9,013 nucleotides of DNA from Clostridia bacterium (GTDB lineage: Bacteria > Bacillota > Clostridia > Peptostreptococcales > Anaerovoracaceae): positions 1 through 9,013 of the forward strand of contig JAIKZT010000309.1 in the NCBI GenBank assembly GCA_024682015.1. The letters run 5' to 3'. How positions within the stretch are numbered: position 1 is the first letter of the stretch; each line of letters starts with the position of its first letter. The notes under the pieces are model-generated. The model saw nothing but the letters and a program-made list of their open reading frames with translations. It did not search any database and was not told where the DNA came from. Below are positions 1 through 5,931 of the stretch, piece by piece. The translations under genes were made by a program, and so were the position numbers.

Positions 1-437
1 AGGAGCATCACGCGGAAGAGCTGATGCGGAAACGTCATCGGGGAGAAAGACAGCAGGTCGTCGGATGCCTTGCGGACCTCGTCCGACAGGCCCAGGGATC
101 CGCCGATCACGAAAACGGCGCGGCTCTTGCCGTTCAGCGCGAGGCCGGCGAGCTTTTCCGCAAACCCTTCCGAACTGAGCGTTTTCCCGCGCGGATCGAG
201 CGCGAAAACGTGGGATTGCCCTCGCCCGAGCGATTCGATCTTCGCGAGGATCGCCCGTCCTTCCGCGCGCTTCACCTCTTCTTCCTGCGCTACGGAAGCA
301 TTTTCCGCCAGGCGGCTCTCCGGCAGTTCGTGTATGGTCATCCCGCCGAAGCGCGAAAGCCTCTTCACATATTCCTCGCACGCCGCGGTCCAGTACTTTT
401 CCTTCAGTTTTCCGATGCAGATGACGTCGAATCTCAT
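1..437 (-). CDS. rlmH: 23S rRNA pseudouridine-1915 N3-methyltransferase RlmH (3' end cut by window)
   Basis: RlmH is a small SPOUT-class methyltransferase. It uses S-adenosylmethionine to methylate pseudouridine 1915 in helix 69 of 23S rRNA on assembled ribosomes. The visible 145 residues start MRFDVICIGK, the usual RlmH N-terminus. They include the SAM-binding knot motif FVIGGSLGLS (residues 109-118) and the signature TFPHQLFR (135-142). The family is about 155-160 residues, so only some 14 C-terminal residues are lost at the window edge and the gene looks intact. The ATG at 437 is the only start that fits the family. No good Shine-Dalgarno sequence precedes it (only a weak GTAGA). It follows htrA, as in the Bacillus and Staphylococcus wal loci, but a 101-bp gap with a strong hairpin and a repeat lies between them, so it may be expressed separately. 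Confidence 0.95.
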   Translation of the reverse strand, partial: MRFDVICIGKLKEKYWTAACEEYVKRLSRFGGMTIHELPESRLAENASVAQEEEVKRAEGRAILAKIESLGRGQSHVFALDPRGKTLSSEGFAEKLAGLALNGKSRAVFVIGGSLGLSDEVRKASDDLLSFSPMTFPHQLFRVML

Positions 438-451
438 GCGTCTACTTTACC

Positions 452-485
452 ATAAACAGAGGCTCCGGACAACGCCCGGAGCCTC
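452..485 (-). terminator. GC-rich stem-loop between htrA and rlmH, possible intrinsic terminator
   Basis: A perfect 10-bp inverted repeat (459-468 with 476-485; arms GAGGCTCCGG / CCGGAGCCTC) encloses a 7-nt loop. Read in the direction of htrA transcription, the stem is followed by TGTTTATG, which is T-rich but not a clean U-tract. On the plus strand no T-run follows, so any terminator activity would act on the htrA transcript. The hairpin ends 22 nt before the rlmH start codon, so it could instead attenuate read-through. It directly abuts the REP-like repeat at 486. Confidence 0.4.
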
Positions 486-537
486 GTGGGACAAGGCCTT
501 TTGACAAGCTCAGGAACCACCGTCCCCCTGTCTCAAA
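486..537 (-). repeat. Diverged third copy of the REP-like repeat, just after the htrA stop
   Basis: Read on the minus strand this element begins GAGACAGGGGGACGG directly after the htrA stop codon and ends TTGTCCCAC at 486. These are the same ends as the two units at 8509-8574 (GAGACATGGGGACG ... TGTCCCAC). The middle is longer, about 49 nt from GAGA to CCAC against 28, because some 20 nt are inserted between the conserved halves. GGGAC and GTCCC can pair as the outer stem. It is on the opposite strand to the right-hand pair. Short Clostridia repeats with this GGGGACGGTTC...GTCCC pattern are familiar to me, but assigning it to a named family is inference. Confidence 0.6.
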
Positions 538-538
538 T

Positions 539-1774
539 TTAATTCTTGTTCGTATTCTCGAAGATCTGCGCGCCGCCGAGCACGACGTCGATCGCCTTCT
601 CTTCCTTGTCCTGCATGACGGTCAGCGTAACGGTATCGCCCACCTTGAACTGCACGAGCAGCTGGTTCAGTTTGTTCATCGTGCCGACTTCGGTGCCGTT
701 CACCGCAATGATGACGTCGCCCTGCTTGATCCCCGCAGCCGCCGCGCCGCCGCTGGGCGCCGCGCTCGCCACGTAGATGCCCTTGTCCGTGCCGAACTCC
801 TCCATCAGCTGCTCAGACGTGTACTGGTTCTGCTCCTGCAGCGAAATGCCGGAAATGCCGATGTATGGACGCTCGAAACTGCCGCTGGCCATGATCTGCT
901 CGACGATGGGCTTGGCCACGTTGATGGGGATCGCGAAGCCCATGCCCTCGCCGGAGGAGGCCTTCGCGGTGTTGATGCCGATCACCTGGCCCTTGCTGTT
1001 CAGCAGAGGGCCGCCGCTGTTGCCGTCATTGATGGTCGCGTCGGTCTGCATCAGGCCTTCCATCGTAACGGAGCCGTTCTCCGAGCTGACCGCGATGCTG
1101 CGGCCGAGGCCGGAGATGATGCCCTGCGACATGGAACGTTCAAATTCCAGGCCGAGCGGGTTGCCGATGGCCGCCGCGTACGAACCGATGTTCACCGTAT
1201 CCGAGTCGCCGAGCTCCGCCGCGATGAGGTTTCCCGTGTCCTCGATCTTGACCACGGCCAGGTCGAGCGTCGCGTCGTTCCACAGCACGGTGCCTTCCAC
1301 GGTCGATCCGTCGTACAGGCTGACCGTAATGGACTTCGTGTCGCCGTCGTTCACGACGTGCGAATTCGTTAAGATGTAGCCGGTCTTATCGACGATGACG
1401 CCGGTGCCGACCGCGGTGGTGTCGTAGGAATAACTGTCTCCGCCGCCCCCGAAGCCGAAACCGAAGAATCCGCCGAACCCGTTGTACGTCTGGGTGATCA
1501 CCGTGGAAATGCCCACGACGGACGGCAGCGTCTTCGCCGCGATGGCTTCCGCGATGGTCGGGTCATCCGAAACGTTGATGGTGACCGAGCCGGAATTGCC
1601 CGCCGTCTCGGCCGGCGTGATCGTGATGGAGTTCGCCGACGTGCGCCCCTGCGCACCGCGGATCCAGCCCTTTCCGACGGCGAAGTTGTAGGCGTATGTG
1701 CCGGTGAACCCGCATCCGAATGCGATCGCCGCGATGAGCAGGATCGCGATCAGCTGTGTAATGCCCTTTTTCAT
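539..1774 (-). CDS. htrA: Membrane-anchored HtrA/DegP-like serine protease with one PDZ domain
   Basis: This is a trypsin-like envelope protease (S1C family) that degrades or refolds misfolded proteins outside the membrane. The 411-residue product has an N-terminal hydrophobic segment (about residues 6-30) after MKKG, serving as an uncleaved anchor or signal. A Thr/Ser-rich linker follows, then the protease domain. The catalytic triad is visible: H139 in TNSHVV, D171 in TLDLAVV and S253 in GNSGGPL. A single PDZ domain spans about residues 302-400 (GIYVASAAPSGGAAAAGIKQ, GDVIIAVNG). Residues 99-113 form a very Gly/Phe-rich stretch at the position of the regulatory LA loop. The ATG at 1774 is preceded by a purine-rich ribosome site (AAGGGAAGAGAG). 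It starts 36 bp after walJ with no promoter seen between, and an HtrA gene is the standard walJ neighbour in Firmicutes, so co-transcription is likely. Confidence 0.95.
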   Translation of the reverse strand: MKKGITQLIAILLIAAIAFGCGFTGTYAYNFAVGKGWIRGAQGRTSANSITITPAETAGNSGSVTINVSDDPTIAEAIAAKTLPSVVGISTVITQTYNGFGGFFGFGFGGGGDSYSYDTTAVGTGVIVDKTGYILTNSHVVNDGDTKSITVSLYDGSTVEGTVLWNDATLDLAVVKIEDTGNLIAAELGDSDTVNIGSYAAAIGNPLGLEFERSMSQGIISGLGRSIAVSSENGSVTMEGLMQTDATINDGNSGGPLLNSKGQVIGINTAKASSGEGMGFAIPINVAKPIVEQIMASGSFERPYIGISGISLQEQNQYTSEQLMEEFGTDKGIYVASAAPSGGAAAAGIKQGDVIIAVNGTEVGTMNKLNQLLVQFKVGDTVTLTVMQDKEEKAIDVVLGGAQIFENTNKN

Positions 1775-1810
1775 ATCTCTCTTCCCTTCTTTCTGCGGTC
1801 GAAAGGCCGC

Positions 1811-2617
1811 TTATATGCTGTATATGTCGCTCGTAGCGCTGCGGGAGAGGATCTCGATCCTCAGGCCTGCCGTCAGCGCGCCGCGTTCTTCCAGAATGTT
1901 GTTCACGGTCGCCATGGCCATCTCCGGAAAGTTGTTTTCCTTGCTCAGATGCGCCAGCAGCACCGTCTTGTCCGTCCGCTCCCCCGCGGCCTTCGCCGCC
2001 AGAAGTGCGTCTGCTAAGGCGCTTGCCGCCGCCTCGTTGGACAGGTGACCCGTCTCGCCCAAGATGCGCTGCTTCAGGAACCAGGGGTAATGCCCCATGC
2101 GCAGGATGTTCACGTCGTGGTTGCTCTCCAGTACCAGCAGGTCCGCGCCGCGGATCTGCTGCGCCACGGCCGGTGTGACCACGCCGGTATCCGTCACGAT
2201 GGACAGCTGCCGGCCGCCCCGCCGGAACGTGAACCCCGCAGGGTCCCCCGTATCGTGGGAAACGGGGAACGTCCGCACCTCGAGATCCCCGAGAAAGAAC
2301 GTCTCGCCCGTCTCAAAGCGCCGGATGCGCTCTTCGGCGAGGGTCAGGCCGCTTTCCCGCAGCGTCACGTCGTTCGCGTAGACGCTGGCGTTCTTCGCGT
2401 GTTTCATGACCTGCGCCAGCCCCTTCACGTGGTCGCCGTGGCTGTGCGTGAGAAACACGCCGCAAAGGTTTTCCGGATTGAGTCCGAGACTGGCAAGGCC
2501 TTCCCTGATCTGTTTTCCGCTGATGCCCGCATCCACGAGGACGAAGCGCGTCCCCGCGCAGACCACGTAGCAGTTTCCGCTGCTCCCGCTTGCCAGGGAG
2601 CATATGGCCAGATTCAT
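1811..2617 (-). CDS. walJ: WalJ/YycJ metallo-beta-lactamase-fold hydrolase (likely 5'-3' exonuclease)
   Basis: WalJ (YycJ) is a cytoplasmic metallo-beta-lactamase-fold protein. Family members act as DNA exonucleases and have been linked to mismatch repair and to coordinating replication with division. The 268-residue product matches the usual length. Metal-binding residues are visible: H58, H60, D62 and H63 in THSHGDH, H121 in PVSHDTGD, D143 in VTDTG and H191 in GHLSNE. The conserved ESNHD (164-168) and LAHLSKENN (221-229) elements are also present. No signal peptide is seen. The ATG at 2617 has an AGGAG site, but the spacing is long (12 nt). The 81-bp gap to yycI, larger than others inside this unit, holds a candidate regulatory direct repeat, so walJ-htrA may have its own promoter besides read-through from yycI. 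Confidence 0.93.
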   Translation of the reverse strand: MNLAICSLASGSSGNCYVVCAGTRFVLVDAGISGKQIREGLASLGLNPENLCGVFLTHSHGDHVKGLAQVMKHAKNASVYANDVTLRESGLTLAEERIRRFETGETFFLGDLEVRTFPVSHDTGDPAGFTFRRGGRQLSIVTDTGVVTPAVAQQIRGADLLVLESNHDVNILRMGHYPWFLKQRILGETGHLSNEAAASALADALLAAKAAGERTDKTVLLAHLSKENNFPEMAMATVNNILEERGALTAGLRIEILSRSATSDIYSI

Positions 2618-2639
2618 ATATTCTGAATTCTCCTGTATT

Positions 2640-2668
2640 ATTGTATCGTTTTGTGACGAAAATGTGAC
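2640..2668 (-). promoter_or_regulatory. 11-bp direct repeats and weak promoter upstream of walJ, WalR-like
   Basis: On the plus strand TGTGAC (2652-2657) is repeated at 2663-2668 with a 5-nt spacer, an exact 11-bp period. Each half matches the WalR consensus TGTWAH at five of six positions (G in place of W). Direct repeats with this spacing are the usual target of OmpR/PhoB-family response regulators, including WalR and PhoB/PhoP. On the minus strand the same bases give a possible promoter: GTCACA (2668-2663), 17 bp, TACAAT (2645-2640). A start site from it would fall at or inside the AGGAG of walJ, which weakens the promoter reading. Confidence 0.35.
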
Positions 2669-2698
2669 GGTTTTGCCACAAAAATTTGTCGTTTCCGT

Positions 2699-3235
2699 CT
2701 ATTCTTTGTAAGCGTTCACATAGTGATCCGCGCCGGAAAGGCGCACGCGCCAGGCCGGGATGGCCGTATCCTGCTGCGCGCGGGAGCCGCTGTCCACCGA
2801 AAGGAGGTACACGAGCTCCACCTCTTCGACCGTCTGTCCGTCCATGCTCTCGCCGTCCGCAGACAGGTCCGCGTAAAGCTTTAAGAGCGCGTCCGAAGCC
2901 GTGATCGTAAGGGCGGACTGCTCCCCGCTTCCGAGGATCTCGTAGTCCGCGCTGCCGCCCGAGACCGCGATGGGCAGGCCCCGGTAGCTCTTCATCTGCG
3001 TCTGACCCGCTTCGCGCCCCATGCCAAGAAACAGCACCGGCAGGCGCTGGCCTTCCGCGGGGATGTCCGCCTCGACGGACACGCCCTGCGCCTCCAGAAA
3101 CGCCCGGCAGCTCTCTGCTTCCCGCGTGAGCCGCTGCTCTTCGCCGCGTTCATCCAGAAAGAACCTCCCGCCGATGAACAGATTGGCGATCAGCAGGGCC
3201 GCGATGATGATGTTTTTCGCCTTTGACCAATCCAT
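2699..3235 (-). CDS. yycI: YycI (WalI)-like regulator of the WalRK two-component system, short form
   Basis: YycI is a single-pass membrane protein. With YycH it binds the WalK sensor kinase in the membrane and tunes cell-wall homeostasis signalling. The start MDWSKAKNIIIAALLIANLF is the family hallmark: a short MDWSK cytoplasmic tail, then a transmembrane helix (about residues 8-23) leading to an extracytoplasmic domain. At 178 residues it is clearly shorter than the Bacillus and Staphylococcus proteins (about 260-280). The C-terminus PAWRVRLSGADHYVNAYKE resembles the end of the YycH protein encoded just before it (PAWIITMEGG...), consistent with the related folds reported for YycH and YycI. 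The ATG at 3235 has a strong AGGAGG site 5 nt away, and this site overlaps the end of yycH (9-bp gap). Domain assignment rests on the N-terminus, position and topology. Confidence 0.75.
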   Translation of the reverse strand: MDWSKAKNIIIAALLIANLFIGGRFFLDERGEEQRLTREAESCRAFLEAQGVSVEADIPAEGQRLPVLFLGMGREAGQTQMKSYRGLPIAVSGGSADYEILGSGEQSALTITASDALLKLYADLSADGESMDGQTVEEVELVYLLSVDSGSRAQQDTAIPAWRVRLSGADHYVNAYKE

Positions 3236-3244
3236 CGCCGCCTC

Positions 3245-4660
3245 CTACTCCCGCGTAAAGCCCAGCGGAGCCGCGTCGTACAGATCGAAGAAGAAGCGCA
3301 TGCCGCCTTCCATGGTGATGATCCACGCCGGCTGCAGGCTGTCCGCGCCGCGCACGTATCCGATCTGCGCCTGGCGGAAATGATCCGCCACGTAGGCGAA
3401 TTCCTCGTCTGAGCTCTCCGCGAGCACGCTGCCGCTGTCCATGCTGTGGATGAGGTGGCAGTTGCCCGCCAGCACGTTGGCGATCTCCGCCGCCTGCTGC
3501 GGTTTCTGGTAAGCCGCTTCTCCTTTGACCGCGCTGCGCCTGTAATAGCAGACCTCGCCGCCCTGCACGCGCACTTGAATGGCGCCGCCGTCCTCGCTGC
3601 AGATCCTCACGCCGTCGACGAGCTCAAGAAAGTCAAACGCGTAGACCTTCGTGCGGGCCGCGCCCGTCTGAGTCGCTTCGCCCAGCACGTAGCGCACGTT
3701 CGAGCCGTCTTCCCCCCACCCGCCGCTGCGCGCGACGAATGCCGAAGCCGCCTCCAGGCTCGCGAAGAAGCCCGGGTCGTTTCCTCCGGCCGTCTCCGTG
3801 CGATATTCGAACGAGCCGTCCGCCAGGCAGTTCAGCGTCCGCTCGCCGTACCCATACATGTAGGTAACGTTGCCGAAGCTGTCGGTGATCCGGCGCACGA
3901 AATCGAAGTTGGCCCCGAAGATCGCTTCCGCCAGCGCTTCCCGGGCGCGTTCGGCGTCGCCGGCGTGTTCACCGATCCAGTCGTTTTCCGCGAGGCCTTC
4001 CGGCGCGCTCAAGGGGAGCAGCGCCATGTTGCTGCCGCCGAGCATGCTGCCGGCCGTGTACAGCGCGGGCTGCTGCGGTTCGATCCCCGCCAGAAGGGGC
4101 GCCGCGAAATCGCTGTCGCTGTCGGATTCCAGGCGCCAGCAGCTGCCGCCGCCTTCGAGGAACAGGCTGTCGAGGGCGGCGGATGTGAGGATCACGCCGC
4201 TCGCCTGCCCGACCTGGTCGATGCCCGTGAGCACCGGAGCGCCCTGCCGTTCGAGCAGTTCGCCCGCCGGGATGCCGTAGGGGTACGTGACCCTCACGGA
4301 CGCGAACTCCATGAGCATCTCCCGGTACTGATCCTCCGTCACCTCGCTGATCGTGATGACGGCGTCCTGGCTCTCCGCGGCGAACGCGGCCAGCATGCGG
4401 CCCGCCAGCGCCGACGCATCGGCATCCAGCGCGCAGAACGTTCCGTCGCCGAAGCCCGCGTAGACGCCTTCGGGCACCAGAAATTCCTCCGCCCGCGGCA
4501 CGCGCGCATCTTCGCTCATGAAATCGAGGATGTCCGCGATCCGGAAAGACCGCCCGCTTTCGCGGTGCCAGCTTAAATATAAAAGTAGTATTGTCGAGAA
4601 GAACAATACTACGATGATTCCCGTTTTGAATTTTTCCAGCCGTTTTCTGTTTTCGTCCAT
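3245..4660 (-). CDS. yycH: YycH (WalH)-like membrane regulator of WalK
   Basis: The 471-residue product has a short basic cytoplasmic N-terminus (MDENRKRLEKFK), one transmembrane helix (about residues 13-30) and a large extracytoplasmic domain. This is the layout and approximate size of YycH, which partners YycI to control the WalK histidine kinase. No sharp sequence motif identifies YycH, so the call rests on topology, length and its place directly before yycI-walJ-htrA. The C-terminus (PAWIITMEGG, FFFDLYDAAPLGF) parallels that of YycI. The frame stays open upstream to 5284, but the ATG at 4660 is right because the transmembrane segment follows it at once and the upstream extension overlaps another gene. 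It starts 2 bp after the previous stop codon with only a distant AAAAGG, suggesting translational coupling. Confidence 0.65.
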   Translation of the reverse strand: MDENRKRLEKFKTGIIVVLFFSTILLLYLSWHRESGRSFRIADILDFMSEDARVPRAEEFLVPEGVYAGFGDGTFCALDADASALAGRMLAAFAAESQDAVITISEVTEDQYREMLMEFASVRVTYPYGIPAGELLERQGAPVLTGIDQVGQASGVILTSAALDSLFLEGGGSCWRLESDSDSDFAAPLLAGIEPQQPALYTAGSMLGGSNMALLPLSAPEGLAENDWIGEHAGDAERAREALAEAIFGANFDFVRRITDSFGNVTYMYGYGERTLNCLADGSFEYRTETAGGNDPGFFASLEAASAFVARSGGWGEDGSNVRYVLGEATQTGAARTKVYAFDFLELVDGVRICSEDGGAIQVRVQGGEVCYYRRSAVKGEAAYQKPQQAAEIANVLAGNCHLIHSMDSGSVLAESSDEEFAYVADHFRQAQIGYVRGADSLQPAWIITMEGGMRFFFDLYDAAPLGFTRE

Positions 4661-4662
4661 GA

Positions 4663-5241
4663 CTACTTGAACAGGCCTTTTAAGATCTTGCGGATGAACG
4701 TGACGGCGCCGGTGGCCGTATCCTGGAACACCTGCGTCTTCTCCTCCTCCGCGGGTTTCGTCTTGACCGCGACGAGGCTCGAAACGGTCTGGGAGACCAG
4801 CGTCTTTTCGACGAGCTTCTGCTCTTCCTCCGACCATTCCATGACGGTCTCGAGCGTTTCCGCCTTGACCTTGTACAGTCCCGGCGTAACGGCGATCTGC
4901 TTCGTATAGAATCCGATGTCGGCCGTATTCGTATACAGCGCCGCCTCGCCGAGCAGCACTTCCGAATACTTCGTGTCCGCGGCCGCCTTCAGATCCTCTT
5001 CCGTGAACTTGGAGACGTCGACGGACGCCATCGTTTCCGCCGTGCCGGTCTTCTCTTCGTAAACGGAGACGCGGATCGTCTTCAGCTCCGTGACCTTGAC
5101 GGAGACGAGAAGGCTGTCCGTATAGACGATGCTGTTCGCCGCCGGGCTGACGATGGACGCGGCGTCCGCGCCAAAGACAGCGCCTGCCGCCAGCAGAACG
5201 CATACCAGTATGATCGCTGTGATCCGTTTCAGGTGAACCAC
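4663..5241 (-). CDS. Exported protein of unknown function, first gene of the walHI unit
   Basis: I do not recognise this 192-residue protein. It has a clear signal peptide: basic MVHLKR, a hydrophobic core (residues 8-23) and a likely cleavage after A25-D26-A27. The mature part opens with SIVSPAANSIVYTDSLLVSV, then TIRVSVYEEK and, later, TPGLYKVKAET. These alternating hydrophobic strands and the P-G-x-Y turn look like an Ig-like beta-sandwich (inference). A Glu/Lys-rich segment follows (134-170), then a short amphipathic basic C-terminus (TFIRKILKGLFK). There is no lipobox, sortase motif or catalytic signature. The start is GTG at 5241, supported by an AAAGGAG site 6 nt upstream. It ends 2 bp before yycH, so it is very probably made together with YycH and YycI and acts outside the membrane, perhaps with them. 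Confidence 0.85.
   Translation of the reverse strand: MVHLKRITAIILVCVLLAAGAVFGADAASIVSPAANSIVYTDSLLVSVKVTELKTIRVSVYEEKTGTAETMASVDVSKFTEEDLKAAADTKYSEVLLGEAALYTNTADIGFYTKQIAVTPGLYKVKAETLETVMEWSEEEQKLVEKTLVSQTVSSLVAVKTKPAEEEKTQVFQDTATGAVTFIRKILKGLFK
5225..5240. other. Imperfect parS-like palindrome at the start of the exported-protein gene
   Basis: The 16-mer CGTTTCAGGTGAACCA agrees with the parS consensus TGTTTCACGTGAAACA at 13 of 16 positions. The mismatches are at positions 1, 8 and 14. One of these disrupts the central CACGTG (CAGGTG), which usually matters for ParB binding. It lies within the first codons of the exported-protein gene. parB is in this same window and parS sites cluster near oriC, but chance remains a real alternative. 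Confidence 0.2.
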
Positions 5242-5271
5242 CGAAGTCTCCTTTAAGTCCCGAACTTTCGC

Positions 5272-5295
5272 GCTGGCCGGACACTCCCTGCCAGC
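5272..5295 (-). promoter_or_regulatory. Leader hairpin upstream of the exported-protein gene
   Basis: A 6-bp perfect stem (GCTGGC / GCCAGC; 5272-5277 with 5290-5295) with a 12-nt loop lies between the proposed -10 and the AAAGGAG ribosome site. No T-run follows in the transcribed direction, so it is not an intrinsic terminator. It may stabilise the 5' end of the transcript; no riboswitch class is recognised. Confidence 0.35.
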
Positions 5296-5307
5296 ATAAT
5301 TCTACGG

Positions 5308-5345
5308 AGTATAGTATACAACACGAATGTTACAGAAATATTACA
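5308..5345 (-). promoter_or_regulatory. Promoter of the exported protein-yycH-yycI unit with a perfect WalR box
   Basis: Read on the minus strand, TGTAAT (5345-5340), five bases (ATTTC) and TGTAAC (5334-5329) match the published WalR (YycF) consensus TGTWAH-N5-TGTWAH at every defined position. Two overlapping TATACT hexamers follow at 5318-5313 and 5313-5308 as -10 candidates. No good TTGACA lies at the right distance, as expected for a promoter activated by an OmpR-family regulator bound at the -35 region. The first half-site overlaps the rnhA stop codon. The leader then runs about 60-70 nt to the GTG start at 5241. WalR control is inferred, because no walR gene is in the window. Confidence 0.55.
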
Positions 5346-5931
5346 GCCCGTTTAACTTGGCTTTACATTCCTCGATCGCGCCTGTCGCCAGCGCGTCCGC
5401 CCGGTTGTTGTAGCCTGCGATGCGGTAAAACGCCTCGAAGGGACATTCCCCGTTGTGCGCCTGAAAACCCTTCCACGCCTTCGAAAGCGCCGCGCTCTCC
5501 TCACCTAAGGGGTCGCCTTTCGCGTCCGTCAGCTTCAGGTGACCTTTAACGAGGTAGAATTCGCAGGCCTGCCCCTCCATCAGGGAGAGCAGCCTTTCCC
5601 AGAGATCGCGGTTCTCCACGGGCTTCTTGCCGGCCGTCTTCCAGCCGTTTTTCACCCACTTTTCGTACCAGCCCTGGTGGAAGCAGTTCACGAGGTAGGA
5701 CGAATCCGAGTAGATGCGCACGCGCAGGCCCTTTTCCTTCAGGGCCGCCAGCCCGGCGATGGGCGCCGAAAGCTCCATGCGGTTGTTCGTCGTGTTCGGT
5801 TCAGCGCCGGACAGTTCCTTCTCGCGCCCGGCGTACTCGAGGATGCAGCCCCAGCCGCCGAAGTTCTCCTCGTTCTGGTTGCCCGCGCAGGCGCCGTCCG
5901 TATACATGTTGACCGTCTTGCACGCGCTCAT
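5341..5931 (-). CDS. rnhA: Ribonuclease HI with an insertion before the last catalytic aspartate
   Basis: RNase HI cleaves the RNA strand of RNA:DNA hybrids such as R-loops and primers. The 196-residue protein shows the four metal-binding residues: D12 in YTDGAC, E53 in NNRMEL, D76 in YSDSS and D179 in NNRADALA. It also has the catalytic-loop histidine H131 in VKGH and the substrate-handle region WYEKWVKNGWKTAGKKPV (88-105). The usual length is about 150-160. The excess comes mainly from some 38 extra residues between H131 and D179, where E. coli has about 10. There is no N-terminal hybrid-binding domain. The ATG at 5931 overlaps the rsmG stop codon (ATGA) and has AAAGGA 9 nt upstream, so it is coupled to rsmG. 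Activity is likely since all catalytic residues are kept. Confidence 0.93.
   Translation of the reverse strand: MSACKTVNMYTDGACAGNQNEENFGGWGCILEYAGREKELSGAEPNTTNNRMELSAPIAGLAALKEKGLRVRIYSDSSYLVNCFHQGWYEKWVKNGWKTAGKKPVENRDLWERLLSLMEGQACEFYLVKGHLKLTDAKGDPLGEESAALSKAWKGFQAHNGECPFEAFYRIAGYNNRADALATGAIEECKAKLNGL

Noticed and set aside
438..485. Promoter for rlmH (TTGTCC, 17 bp, TAAAGT)
   Set aside because: Both hexamers match at only four of six positions and the start site would fall at the ATG, leaving no leader.
2422..2437. CTTCACGTGG, a parS-like core inside walJ
   Set aside because: Only the central eight bases match parS, and they encode the conserved metal-binding HGDHVKG segment.
3446..4576. 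Long plus-strand open frame (376 codons) opposite yycH
   Set aside because: Arg/Ala/His-rich product with no motif, antisense to a credible gene; long antisense frames are expected at this GC content.
4661..5284. Upstream extension of the yycH frame to 5284
   Set aside because: It overlaps the exported-protein gene in another frame, encodes a Gly/Arg-rich sequence without structure, and would bury the YycH transmembrane start.
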